Shown: one piece after another, positions 1 to 7,626 of the stretch
Layout: every line of letters starts with the position of its first letter
Position numbering within the stretch: position 1 is the stretch's first letter
Assembly: GCA_934621385.1 (NCBI GenBank)
Contig: CAKTUI010000017.1
Span: 1 to 53,632 of the forward strand
Direction of reading: 5' to 3'
From: an uncultured Kiritimatiellota bacterium
GTDB taxonomy: Bacteria > Verrucomicrobiota > Kiritimatiellia > RFP12 > UBA1067
DNA length: 53,632 bases
The notes under the pieces: model-generated
What the model was told of the DNA's origin: nothing
Databases searched by the model: none
Seen by the model: the letters and a program-made list of their open reading frames with translations, nothing else
Made by a program: the position numbers and the translations under genes

Positions 1-101
1 AATGAGTGCACAGTATTTGGCAAACCAAAAACCACCCAGCTACTTACAGGGTGCACTTTCTATTTGACAAACTGGGATGGATGTTAAGGCAAAAGGATCA
101 A

Positions 102-785
102 TTATCGGGCGTAGAGAATGTCGGGCGGTGGCTCTGCGGCAAATCGCAGACGACGACCCGTCCTCGGGTGCGGGAGCTCAAGTTCCACCGCATGCAGAAG
201 CGGACGCATCGGATGTGAGGCGAGATGCCGATCCGCCGCGACATTTCCGTAGAGGGGATCACCCACGACCGGATGTCCCAGATGGGCCGCATGGACGCGA
301 ATCTGGTGCATCCGTCCCGTTTCAATGACGAATTCCACCAGGGCAAGCGGCCCATGGCGAGAAAGAACCGTCCAGTGCGAAATGGCCCGCTTGCCGTCCG
401 GCACACCGACCGCCATGCGTTTCGGATCCCACGGCTTTCGGCCAATCGGCGCATCAATCGTTCCCTGCTTCTCACGCGGCGCACCCCGCAGGACGGCGAG
501 ATAGGTCTTACGAATCGTCGTATGGGATTCGAATGCCTCCCTCAATTTCAGGTAAGCCTGCCGCGTCTTGGCGAACACCATCACACCGCTTGTGCCGACA
601 TCTAACCGGTGCACAACACCCGGACGCTCCCGGCTACCGACCGATGCCATTTGCGGACAGTGGGCCACGAGCGCATCCGTCAGCGTCCCCGTCGTATGTC
701 CTGGGGCCGGATGCACGATGATTCCCGCCGGCTTGTTGACGACAAGGATATCTTCGTCCTCATAAATGATTTCAATTCCCGACAT
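102..785 (-). CDS. RluA-family 23S/tRNA pseudouridine synthase
   Basis: It converts uridine to pseudouridine in rRNA or tRNA in the cytoplasm. The catalytic-Asp motif HRLDVGTSG is visible about a quarter of the way in (near residue 58), followed by a conserved K-x-Y-A-L-like segment (KTYLAVL) and a GRMHQIRVH motif, which is the RluA/RluC/RluD fold. At 227 aa it is the short form with no N-terminal S4 RNA-binding domain, so the exact target site cannot be assigned. The ATG at 785 has a purine-rich GGAGG about 9 nt upstream, inside the end of the thioesterase gene, and the two genes overlap by 14 nt. It is the last gene of the DUF1080-lipoprotein-dtd-birA-thioesterase run. The roughly 100 bp beyond its stop are AT-richer and hold no gene I can support. 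Confidence 0.9.
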   Translation of the reverse strand: MSGIEIIYEDEDILVVNKPAGIIVHPAPGHTTGTLTDALVAHCPQMASVGSRERPGVVHRLDVGTSGVMVFAKTRQAYLKLREAFESHTTIRKTYLAVLRGAPREKQGTIDAPIGRKPWDPKRMAVGVPDGKRAISHWTVLSRHGPLALVEFVIETGRMHQIRVHAAHLGHPVVGDPLYGNVAADRHLASHPMRPLLHAVELELPHPRTGRRLRFAAEPPPDILYAR

Positions 786-1554
786 CCGCCCTCACCTCCA
801 TGTGCCGCGTCCATGCGACGACATGGCCCTTTCCTTCCGCCGAAGCAACACGATGATAGGTTCGCCCGCTCGTCTCGTCCTTGCCGACATCGACCGCAAT
901 CCGCTCACCTGCAAAGGTCTCGGACCTAAAGACAATCTCCATTTCAGCGGGGCACGCGGCACCCGACCGCTCCGACGCGAAGCACGGTTCAAGCATCCAT
1001 TCGATGTAATGGACATTGTTCACGTGTCCATTGAGGTCGATGTCCAGGTTCTTTGCAACGAACGCACGGTTCGCATTCACCTGAACGGACACAGGGAACC
1101 GCAGGCGCGGCGTAAATGGATCAAGCCCAAGAACGGCTTCATTGACCCGTTCCGAGGCCTCGAAGACAGTGTCGGGAATCGAGACAATTCGCCGCGAGGA
1201 AAGGTCAATCATCATCCATTCGCTGGTGGCGAGCCCCAGCACCTCCCCCTTCTCCGTCTTCACCGAGAAATCGCGCCAGGCGACAATCTTGCGTCCACCT
1301 CGCGGGAACGTGACCACTTCAACGCGCTCGTTCCACTTGGGATAGCGGAACATCTTGACGCGAAGCCGTGTCAGAACCCAGGTGATGTTCTCGCCCTGCG
1401 AGGCGAAATCCACCCGTGAGAACGCCAAAGCCTCCGCATGGAGCGAAGCCGATTCCTGCAAGTAGTTGCAAATCGTCGGGAGCGTGGCCAGTCCATCGCT
1501 TCCGCATTCGTACGAGCGAACCTGAAACCAGTAGTGTCCAAAAACGTCCTTCAA
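772..1554 (-). CDS. Acyl-ACP thioesterase (FatA/FatB-like)
   Basis: It hydrolyses acyl-ACP to free fatty acid and ACP in the cytoplasm. The protein is a double hotdog: the first half carries VRSYECGSDG and a helix rich in ESASLHAEAL, and the second has the catalytic region DIDLNGHVNNVHYIEWMLE, with the Asn, His and Glu expected of plant-type and bacterial acyl-ACP thioesterases. Length is 260 aa, normal for the bacterial family. I start it at a TTG (codon at 1552-1554) because AAGGAG lies exactly 7 nt upstream at 1562-1567; the longer ORF starting at 1596 would put an unconserved Arg-rich leader in front and overlap birA. It could recycle chains for envelope lipids. A link to the aryl-polyene-like operon 9 kb away is possible but unproven. 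Confidence 0.85.
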   Translation of the reverse strand: MKDVFGHYWFQVRSYECGSDGLATLPTICNYLQESASLHAEALAFSRVDFASQGENITWVLTRLRVKMFRYPKWNERVEVVTFPRGGRKIVAWRDFSVKTEKGEVLGLATSEWMMIDLSSRRIVSIPDTVFEASERVNEAVLGLDPFTPRLRFPVSVQVNANRAFVAKNLDIDLNGHVNNVHYIEWMLEPCFASERSGAACPAEMEIVFRSETFAGERIAVDVGKDETSGRTYHRVASAEGKGHVVAWTRHMEVRADVGN

Positions 1555-1567
1555 GGGTCTACTCCTT

Positions 1568-2275
1568 CTAAGGCGTGACATGCGCCTCGCCCGCAAAGAC
1601 GCTCACATCCCCGACAAGAAGCGTCCCGTCCTTCTGAATGCCCTTGCAAATCCCGACAATTGGCTCGGGATCCGCGTCGGTCTGACGGACTGAAATGAAG
1701 CGTCCCTTCAAGTAGTCAACTTCGGCAAACTCCGGCTGAAGGGATGCAAAACCGCCGCGCAACCACTGCCGATGCCGCGTCCGAATGGAATCGAGCACCA
1801 TCTGCAGAACCTGCTCGCGGTCAATCGGATGCCCCGACTGCCGAGCAAGCGAGGTCGCCCGTGCTGAAATCTCGGGCGGAAAGACCGTCTGGTTCACGTT
1901 GATGCCAACGCCCGCGATGACATTCTCCCCATTGCGTTCGCACAGGATGCCGCACACCTTGCGTCCGTCGACAAAGACATCATTCGGCCACTTGAGGGCT
2001 ATATGCCCATTCTCGTCCCCGTCGAGGATGCGCCCGATGGCTCCGACCAGCGCAAGACCGACAACCAGCGGAAGCGTCGCAACTTCCGCCGCAGACGCAT
2101 CACCTGTCGACAAGACGGTGGAGAAGGTCAGATTCTCCCCCCGAACGGAATGCCACTTGTGATCCAGTCGCCCACGCCCGGCCGTCTGGAATTCCGCCAC
2201 GAACACGTCGCCGGGCAAGCCGACGCGGGCGTCCAGGTTCGTTGATGCCGTAACTTCCTTACGAAAGATTCTCAT
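1568..2275 (-). CDS. birA: Biotin-[acetyl-CoA-carboxylase] ligase
   Basis: It attaches biotin to the carboxyl carrier protein of acetyl-CoA carboxylase through biotinyl-AMP. The biotin/AMP-binding loop is seen as TAGRGRLDHKW, followed by LALKWPND-type (ALKWPNDVFVDGRKVCGIL) and GVGINVNQ motifs. At 235 aa it is the monofunctional class I ligase; the N-terminal winged-helix repressor domain of E. coli BirA is absent, so it should not act as a transcriptional repressor. The ATG at 2275 overlaps the dtd stop by 4 nt (ATGA), which indicates translational coupling. The gene feeds fatty-acid synthesis and sits next to an acyl-ACP thioesterase. Confidence 0.93.
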   Translation of the reverse strand: MRIFRKEVTASTNLDARVGLPGDVFVAEFQTAGRGRLDHKWHSVRGENLTFSTVLSTGDASAAEVATLPLVVGLALVGAIGRILDGDENGHIALKWPNDVFVDGRKVCGILCERNGENVIAGVGINVNQTVFPPEISARATSLARQSGHPIDREQVLQMVLDSIRTRHRQWLRGGFASLQPEFAEVDYLKGRFISVRQTDADPEPIVGICKGIQKDGTLLVGDVSVFAGEAHVTP

Positions 2276-2715
2276 GCCAGCAACTCCACGGAAAACGGTC
2301 CGTCATTCAGCAACCGCACATCCATCTGCGCACCGAACACACCCGTCCCGACGCGCTCCGAACCGAGGCGCGTCCGCAAGCCGTCCACGACGCGCTCATA
2401 AAGTGGACGCGCAATCTCCGGACGCGCCGCGGCCGAGAAACCGGGCCGACGGCCGTGCGCCGTATCCGCATAAAGCGTAAACTGAGAAACGACAAGGACG
2501 CTACCGCCAACATCCTCCAAGGAGCGATTGATCAGTCCCTTCTCGTCCTCGAAGAGACGAAGGACGGGAATGCGCTCCGCCAACTTGTCCGCTGCCGCCT
2601 CCGTATCCGTATGCGTCACACCCAGAAAAACCAGATAGCCCTGCCCGATGGAGGAGACGACCCGACCATCAACGGTAACCGAAGCCTCTCGGACACGCTG
2701 GAGCCACGCCTTCAC
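2272..2715 (-). CDS. dtd: D-aminoacyl-tRNA deacylase
   Basis: It removes D-amino acids (and glycine) mischarged on tRNA. The signature SQFTLYAD with its catalytic Thr is present, together with the C-terminal GP motif in a slightly variant form (NDGPFSVEL instead of the usual N-x-GPVT). Length, 147 aa, is typical. The start is a GTG at 2715, six nt after the stop of the lipoprotein gene, with a purine stretch (GGGGAAG) overlapping that stop. Its own stop overlaps the birA start (ATGA). It is a housekeeping gene inside the dtd-birA-thioesterase-rluA run. Confidence 0.93.
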   Translation of the reverse strand: MKAWLQRVREASVTVDGRVVSSIGQGYLVFLGVTHTDTEAAADKLAERIPVLRLFEDEKGLINRSLEDVGGSVLVVSQFTLYADTAHGRRPGFSAAARPEIARPLYERVVDGLRTRLGSERVGTGVFGAQMDVRLLNDGPFSVELLA

Positions 2716-2721
2716 TGCCGT

Positions 2722-3417
2722 TCACTTCCCCAGTGCAAGAAAGGCACTGACATCCGCCATCATGCGATCCGTCAAAGCCGTCAGGCACCAGCTCTGGATG
2801 TAATTCGGTTCGGTCTTATCGTAAGAGGCGATGCCGAAGAGCGGAATCGGCGAGAACATCGTCGCTCCGTAGTCCTGGCTGTAGTCGTGATGGAAGACAA
2901 GCTTACCCGTGCGATTGTCATAAATCTTGAGTTTTGCGCACCAAGTCTGAGCGTAGCTGTCGCAGGTAAACGCCGAGGCAACCCACCACAACAGGCGAAT
3001 GGCCTCACCATTCGAATCAGAAACAGGACCCGAGAACTTGGCTTCGACAATGTAGTCCGCCGGATTCGCCATCACATTGAAGCCGTTTTCCTCCAGAAGG
3101 TTCTTGGCCCGCTCAAGGAACATATCCGACTGCCTGACTTGGGGAATTTCCGTCGTCGTCCGCACCGTCTCAAAGCCACCCGGATGATAGTGGTGCCGAC
3201 CGTAGCCTCCTGGGATGTAGACCGTTTCATACCCCGTCACAAGAACCGTCTCAGTGAAGGTCGCCTCAAACCCGCGCACGGTAACCGTGCAATTTGTGGC
3301 CGCCGCAGACAGTTGCGACAACTTGACGGACGGATAGTCCGTCTCATCCAACGTAAAGCACCCCGACACAAGCCCCGCCAGCAAGAGGGCCGACACCCAA
3401 AGAATCCGTCTCTTCAT
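2722..3417 (-). CDS. Putative lipoprotein, family not recognised
   Basis: The protein starts MKRRILWVSALLLAGLVSGC: two or three basic residues, a hydrophobic stretch and a lipobox (LVSGC), so it should be lipidated and anchored in the envelope. Start ATG 3417 is supported by AAGGAG at 3425-3430, 7 nt upstream; the ORF extends nine codons further but without a ribosome site. The 231-aa body contains a Gly/His/Tyr-rich loop (YIPGGYGRHHYHPGGF) and a short predicted helix that reads like a repeated lipoprotein domain (FLERAKNLLEENGFNV). I do not recognise a catalytic motif. It is separated by 92 bp and a hairpin from the DUF1080 gene upstream and by 6 bp from dtd downstream. Confidence 0.75.
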   Translation of the reverse strand: MKRRILWVSALLLAGLVSGCFTLDETDYPSVKLSQLSAAATNCTVTVRGFEATFTETVLVTGYETVYIPGGYGRHHYHPGGFETVRTTTEIPQVRQSDMFLERAKNLLEENGFNVMANPADYIVEAKFSGPVSDSNGEAIRLLWWVASAFTCDSYAQTWCAKLKIYDNRTGKLVFHHDYSQDYGATMFSPIPLFGIASYDKTEPNYIQSWCLTALTDRMMADVSAFLALGK

Positions 3418-3468
3418 GACTCGTCTCCTTGACTTTTCGCTCATCCGCCGCGCACCACGGGGGACTCA

Positions 3469-3498
3469 CGCCCTGTAAGGCCGAACCTCGACAGGGCG
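3469..3498 (-). other. Stem-loop between DUF1080 and lipoprotein genes
   Basis: An 8-bp perfect inverted repeat (CGCCCTGT / ACAGGGCG) encloses a 14-nt loop in the 92-bp gap between two same-strand genes. There is no U-run after it on the transcribed strand, so it is a weak intrinsic-terminator candidate. It could equally protect or process the message between the exported DUF1080 protein and the following operon. Confidence 0.4.
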
Positions 3499-3509
3499 CG
3501 GCAGTTCCG

Positions 3510-4706
3510 TCACTTGAGTTCCCGCAGTTTCTTCAGCACGGCGTTGTCCTCCGTAATAACGCCGGCACTCAAGAGGCCGTTGTAGTAGAAGCTGAGATTC
3601 CAGTGGTCAATGCCCAATGCATTGACTTCATCGCGACGCGTCATGTCCTTGACGGCCGCAAGATAGTCCGCCTCAAGTTTCTGGACGCGGGCCAGTCGTT
3701 CGGGCGTGGCCGCATAACTGGCCACGCGCCACGCCTCGACCATCTTGCGCCCGAGTTTCTCCTGTCCCCACTTCGCGTCGAACTCGGCATCCAGCTTGTC
3801 CGCCGTTGCGCGGCGCAGCTCCATCACCTTGTCCTCCTTCGCATAGTAGGTGCCGTGCGTCACGTTATCCTCCGGACGCGGCAGTTCGCGAATCCAGACA
3901 TTGCGATAGTGCACGGGATTGCCATGGTCCTGAAAGGCAATCGGCATCTTCTCTTCGCGCTTCAGCCCCGTATCCGCCGTCGTCCGCGCATAGGTCGCAC
4001 GGTTGCGCCAGCCCGTCGGACCGTCAAACAGCCAATGATCCTGAACGACAACACCATTGAAGAGCACCGTGACCGTCGCGGGGCGCACGACGCCGCCCTG
4101 CGCATCAAGGATCGGCGCGTGGAAGATGATGTCGTAGGAATTGAACTCACCCGGTGCACGGCAGGGATTCACCAGCGGCGGATTCTGTCCGTAAACCGCC
4201 CCAGCCTGACCATCCGAATAGTTCGGATTCTTGTTGCCACCGGGCGCGTCCGGATCCGTCTCGTACGAATCAAGCACCTGAATCTCGTAATTGCCCATTA
4301 GGAAGACGCCCGAATTGCCGCGCCCCTGGTTCATGCCCTCGACCTTCTTCGGCGAGGCCCATTCGACATGCAGCTGAAAATCGGCGAACTTATCCTTCGT
4401 GAAGATGTAGCCCGCGCCACGGACGGAAATAAGCTCCCCCCGCTCGTCTATCGTCCACCGCGTCGGCTTGCCGCTCGCATCGCACCAGTTTCTTTCGATG
4501 GACTCAGCCGAACCGTCAAAGAGAACCTTCGCATCAGACGGGACACCCCCCGGCAACGCCGTAATCTTCTTCACTCCGGGACGATTGTCGTCGTGCACAG
4601 CCCACGCATGCCGCGCATCCGGCGGCGCACCGAACGGATCCGCAAGAAGCCCGCCCCCGCAGACACCCATCACAACCGCCAAACCTATCTTCAGTTGTTC
4701 CTTCAT
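3510..4706 (-). CDS. Exported DUF1080 (3-keto-disaccharide hydrolase-like) protein
   Basis: DUF1080 proteins have a concanavalin-like beta-sandwich and are linked to 3-keto-glycoside hydrolysis in PVC and Bacteroidetes bacteria. A signal peptide (KIGLAVVMGVCGGGLLA) is followed by KVLFDGS, the family's LFDG box, then WTIDERGELISVRGAGYIFTKDKFADF and RGNSGVFLMGNYEIQVLDSYE, which are core features of the domain (about residues 60-275). A C-terminal helical tail of about 100 aa (ATADKLDAEFDAKWGQEKL onward) is extra to the domain. Start ATG 4706 has AAAGGA 7 nt upstream and its own extended -10 promoter. Secreted or periplasmic location is inferred from the signal peptide; the substrate is unknown. 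Confidence 0.85.
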   Translation of the reverse strand: MKEQLKIGLAVVMGVCGGGLLADPFGAPPDARHAWAVHDDNRPGVKKITALPGGVPSDAKVLFDGSAESIERNWCDASGKPTRWTIDERGELISVRGAGYIFTKDKFADFQLHVEWASPKKVEGMNQGRGNSGVFLMGNYEIQVLDSYETDPDAPGGNKNPNYSDGQAGAVYGQNPPLVNPCRAPGEFNSYDIIFHAPILDAQGGVVRPATVTVLFNGVVVQDHWLFDGPTGWRNRATYARTTADTGLKREEKMPIAFQDHGNPVHYRNVWIRELPRPEDNVTHGTYYAKEDKVMELRRATADKLDAEFDAKWGQEKLGRKMVEAWRVASYAATPERLARVQKLEADYLAAVKDMTRRDEVNALGIDHWNLSFYYNGLLSAGVITEDNAVLKKLRELK

Positions 4707-4741
4707 CGCATCATCCTTTCTTCTGCCTTTGCATTGGCACA

Positions 4742-4750
4742 ATTATACCA
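4742..4750 (-). promoter_or_regulatory. Extended -10 promoter of the DUF1080 gene
   Basis: On the minus strand this reads TGGTATAAT, a consensus extended -10 box. No convincing -35 lies 17 nt upstream. The expected start is near 4735, giving a leader of about 29 nt that carries the AAAGGA ribosome site, unlike the leaderless promoters elsewhere in the window. Confidence 0.7.
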
Positions 4751-4784
4751 TAAATAACGCCGCGAGAACTCTCCCATTGCGACT

Positions 4785-4874
4785 TGGCGGAGGGGGGGGG
4801 ATTCGAACCCCCGGTGGACTTGCGCCCACACAACCTTTCCAAGGTTGCACCATCGACCACTCGGACACCCCTCC
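4785..4874 (-). tRNA. tRNA-Ser (GGA)
   Basis: The acceptor stem GGAGGGG pairs with CCCCTCC, the anticodon stem CAACC/GGTTG holds the loop TTGGAAA with anticodon GGA, a long variable arm follows, and the T-arm carries GGTTCGAATCC. Length is 90 nt including an encoded CCA, right for a class II serine tRNA. It reads UCC/UCU codons. It is the last of three clustered tRNA genes. Confidence 0.95.
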
Positions 4875-4896
4875 AAGTCGCCTCGCTCGTTCGGAC

Positions 4897-4982
4897 TGGT
4901 GCCAGAGGAGGGACTCGAACCCTCACGTACTTGCGTACGGCAGATTTTGAGTCTGCTGCGGCTGCCATTACGCCACTCTGGC
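4897..4982 (-). tRNA. tRNA-Leu (CAA)
   Basis: The acceptor stem GCCAGAG/CTCTGGC, anticodon stem GCAGA/TCTGC around CTCAAAA (anticodon CAA), a variable arm ACGTACGCAAGTACGT-like, and T-loop GGTTCGAGTCC are all visible. The 86 nt include an encoded CCA. It decodes UUG. Confidence 0.95.
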
Positions 4983-4987
4983 GCGAT

Positions 4988-5061
4988 TGGAGCGGGCGAA
5001 GGGAATCGAACCCTCGTAGCCAGCTTGGAAGGCTGGAGCTCTGCCATTGAGCTACGCCCGC
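4988..5061 (-). tRNA. tRNA-Gly (TCC)
   Basis: The acceptor stem GCGGGCG/CGCCCGC, D-arm TAGCTCAATGGCAGAGC, anticodon stem CCAGC/GCTGG around CTTCCAA (anticodon TCC) and T-loop GGTTCGATTCC fit a 74-nt glycine tRNA with encoded CCA. It is the first gene of the tRNA cluster, 21 nt from the -10 box of the promoter at 5083-5111. Confidence 0.95.
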
Positions 5062-5082
5062 TTTTCCAAACGAACGGCGGAA

Positions 5083-5111
5083 AGTATACCATTTTTTTCA
5101 TTCCCGTTCAA
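5083..5111 (-). promoter_or_regulatory. Promoter of the tRNA-Gly-Leu-Ser cluster
   Basis: On the minus strand a -35 TTGAAC (5106-5111) is followed by a 17-nt spacer and an extended -10, TGGTATACT (5083-5091). This is the best two-box promoter in the window. The -35 lies in the loop of a short perfect hairpin (TTCCCG/CGGGAA). The expected transcription start is about 15 nt before the tRNA-Gly 5' end. Confidence 0.8.
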
Positions 5112-5147
5112 CCGGGAAGATGAGATTTTCCGCCTTTCTGTGCGAAA

Positions 5148-7592
5148 TCAGGGATTTGCGTATGATTCCCGAAGACTTGTCACGCTGAATGCGCGGCGGA
5201 AGGACTCGATTTCAACGCCCTCCTTCGCCCGGAAACGCAGGTGCCGGGGGTGCCCGGGGAGCAGGGTCAGTGAGTTGTCGGTAAATTCGCCTCGAATGCC
5301 ACGGGCGTTCATCCAAACGAAAAAGGCCGGACGATCCGTCGTCAGAGTGACCGCGAACTCAGACGGATTGTCGCTCGGCTCAATCGTCGCCGCTATCTTC
5401 GCCGCGTCCAAATCATAGTTCTTGTAGGGTCCGAAGAACCAGTCGTTCACAAAACGCCCGCCCTTCGGCGACTCCAGCGTCATGACGAGAAAGGCGTTCT
5501 CGCGCACAGGGTACTCCCCAACCGCCTGAACGGAGTCAGGGGCGATTTCCGCCGCGACCTTCCGCGTTTCCAGAACCTTGCCCGAGAAATCCCAGTACTC
5601 CACCGTAACCGTTGCCGCGACCTTCTCGTTGAGATCGCTGATTGCAACCACCTTGACGCCACCATTCGCCCCAGGCACGCCAACGACCGCCAATGGCGCG
5701 AAGAACCGCCGCGCCTGATACTGCAGGGGCTTCCATTTCCCGCCGTACTCGATTGAACTCCAGCTGGCGACCGGCCAATTGTCATTCAGTTGCCAGAAGA
5801 GCGTACCCATACACCGGGGACGCTGCGCCCGCCAGCCCTCGACCGCCGTCTTGATGGCCATTGCCTGCTGAACCTGCGAGAGGTAGAGGACGGCATCCAC
5901 ATCCTTGGGCGTACGGAAATAGCGCGTCATCGTCTCCACGATGCGCGCATTTCCCCCGGAATTCTTCTGATGCCACGCAAAGTCGGGTGCCGCCGGATTC
6001 ACGTCCTCGGGGCGGCAGAATGTCTCGGCGACCTCGCGCGAAGGGAAACTCTGGTAGCCGAACTCACTGCAGAAGCGCGGCCGATACAGGTAGTAGTTGT
6101 CGAAACTCTTGTTCCCATGCCACACGGTCCAGTTGTGCATATCGCCCTTGGAGTCGTCGTGCCACGCGTCCGAATAGTCCCCCGGACCCGCACAGGGTGA
6201 ACTCGGCCAAAATGTCCGCGTCGGATCGTATCGAGCGACGGCGGCCGCCGTCAGGGCCTGACGCTTTTCGAGATTGCGCCTGTTCACTTCCACAGCCTCA
6301 GGTGAATCGCCAAACCACGAAAGTGCGCCGACGCACTCGTTGTCACCGCACCAGAGGGCGATTGACGCATGGTCGCGCAAGCGGCGGAACTGGTGGGCGT
6401 ACTCCCGCTCCACATCCGCGAGGAACGCGTCGTCACTGGGGTAGATTGCGCAGGAGAACATCTGGTCATGCCAAATCAGCAAGCCGAGCCGGTCGCAGAG
6501 ATTGTAGAACTCGTCACGCTCGTACTGCCCGCCACCCCAGACGCGAATCATGTTCATGTTGGCCGCCGCCGCGCTTTCCAGCAGATCGCGATACCGCGCC
6601 TCGGTCTGCTCGTTCTCAAAGGCCGAACAGGGAATCCAATTCGCCCCCTTCATGAACAGGTCACGGTTATTCACTCGAAAGGTCATTGCGCCGTCCTTCG
6701 TCACGACCTCCAGCTTGCGGAGTCCGATGGAACGCGTCACCTTCTGGCCGCGAATCTCCACCGTGTAGGTGTAGAACCGCTGCTCGCCCGTCCCATTGGG
6801 CCACCAGAGCGGCGGATTCTCAATCTCAATCGTTCGCCTCTCCTGCGTACCGTCCTCCATATCCGCCACGACTTCCAGTGTGCAGTGGGAGAGGTCGTCC
6901 TTCCATTTCTGGGTCGTGTAAACATAGTCGATGCGGTCGTTGTCGGACGCAATCAGCTTCACCGGCCCGCAGAAGCCCGTAATCATCTGTGCAAGCCCCC
7001 AGTCCCATCCGGCATGGCAGGCCGGCTTGCGAATCAGTGCCTGGTTCTTGCACCACGGCACATTAGACATATGACACTTGCCGACCTGAGTCTTCGCCTT
7101 CTCGTCCGCAACGCGCCAGGCGCTCGCAAAGACACCGCGAATGACATTCCGCCCAGCCTTCAGGTAGGGCTTGACATCAAAGTCCCAGCGGCAGAAGCGG
7201 TCGCTCGTCACCCCAACCTTCTGCCCGTTAACGTAAACCGTGCAAAACGTGTCGCAGTCCTCAAGACGGAGAATGACGGACGCGTGGGACAACAGGTCGG
7301 GGGACACGATGAACTTGCGCTCGATGACCCAATCCTCCTTCGCCACCCACTGCGTCTCAAGCTCGTTCCTCCCCCAAAAGGGATTCTTCATCAGCCCAGA
7401 CTTCAGAAGAGCCGTATGCACACCGCCCGGCACGTCGATGATACAGGTCTGCTCGTCGTTCGTCGCATTCGAGAGACGCCAAACGCCAGACAGGTCGCAC
7501 TCGACGACCGCCGCCCGACCGGCCAGCAGTCCCATCCCGCAAAGGGCGAGACTGGCAACGACTATCCGCCCGAGCTTTTTGACATTCTCCAT
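5148..7592 (-). CDS. GH2-family beta-mannosidase, exported
   Basis: It should remove terminal beta-mannose from oligosaccharides. The 814-aa protein has a signal peptide (VVASLALCGMGLLAG), a sugar-binding jelly roll, an Ig-like middle domain and a TIM barrel. The acid/base Glu is in ALWCGDNE (E419) and the nucleophile in CSEFGYQS (E510), the pattern of beta-mannosidases rather than beta-galactosidases; HAGWDWG and WWPNGTGEQ also fit this family. Start ATG 7592 has AGGAG 10 nt upstream; the longer open frame to 7739 lies inside parE and was dropped. It follows parE by 34 bp with no clear promoter, so it may be cotranscribed with that unrelated gene. Periplasmic or extracellular action is inferred. 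Confidence 0.88.
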   Translation of the reverse strand: MENVKKLGRIVVASLALCGMGLLAGRAAVVECDLSGVWRLSNATNDEQTCIIDVPGGVHTALLKSGLMKNPFWGRNELETQWVAKEDWVIERKFIVSPDLLSHASVILRLEDCDTFCTVYVNGQKVGVTSDRFCRWDFDVKPYLKAGRNVIRGVFASAWRVADEKAKTQVGKCHMSNVPWCKNQALIRKPACHAGWDWGLAQMITGFCGPVKLIASDNDRIDYVYTTQKWKDDLSHCTLEVVADMEDGTQERRTIEIENPPLWWPNGTGEQRFYTYTVEIRGQKVTRSIGLRKLEVVTKDGAMTFRVNNRDLFMKGANWIPCSAFENEQTEARYRDLLESAAAANMNMIRVWGGGQYERDEFYNLCDRLGLLIWHDQMFSCAIYPSDDAFLADVEREYAHQFRRLRDHASIALWCGDNECVGALSWFGDSPEAVEVNRRNLEKRQALTAAAVARYDPTRTFWPSSPCAGPGDYSDAWHDDSKGDMHNWTVWHGNKSFDNYYLYRPRFCSEFGYQSFPSREVAETFCRPEDVNPAAPDFAWHQKNSGGNARIVETMTRYFRTPKDVDAVLYLSQVQQAMAIKTAVEGWRAQRPRCMGTLFWQLNDNWPVASWSSIEYGGKWKPLQYQARRFFAPLAVVGVPGANGGVKVVAISDLNEKVAATVTVEYWDFSGKVLETRKVAAEIAPDSVQAVGEYPVRENAFLVMTLESPKGGRFVNDWFFGPYKNYDLDAAKIAATIEPSDNPSEFAVTLTTDRPAFFVWMNARGIRGEFTDNSLTLLPGHPRHLRFRAKEGVEIESFRRAFSVTSLRESYANP

Positions 7593-7626
7593 TTGCTTTC
7601 TTCTCCTCTCTTTATAGGGGCACCCG

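Noticed and set aside
1..101. A gene or promoter in the AT-richer left edge
   Set aside because: A TTGTCA-like -35 and GTGCAC repeats are visible on the minus strand, but no matching -10 or reading frame can be shown before the window ends.
772..1596. Thioesterase start at 1596
   Set aside because: Would add an Arg-rich leader overlapping birA; the TTG at 1554 has an ideal ribosome site.
2455..3432. Long plus-strand frames (up to over 1,100 codons elsewhere, for example 24291-27752)
   Set aside because: High-GC antisense shadows: compositions are Arg/His/Pro-rich, no domains are recognisable, and overlapping minus-strand frames carry clear enzyme motifs.
4703..5123. Several ORFs of 80-160 aa over the tRNA cluster, on both strands
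   Set aside because: They translate through three well-formed tRNA genes.
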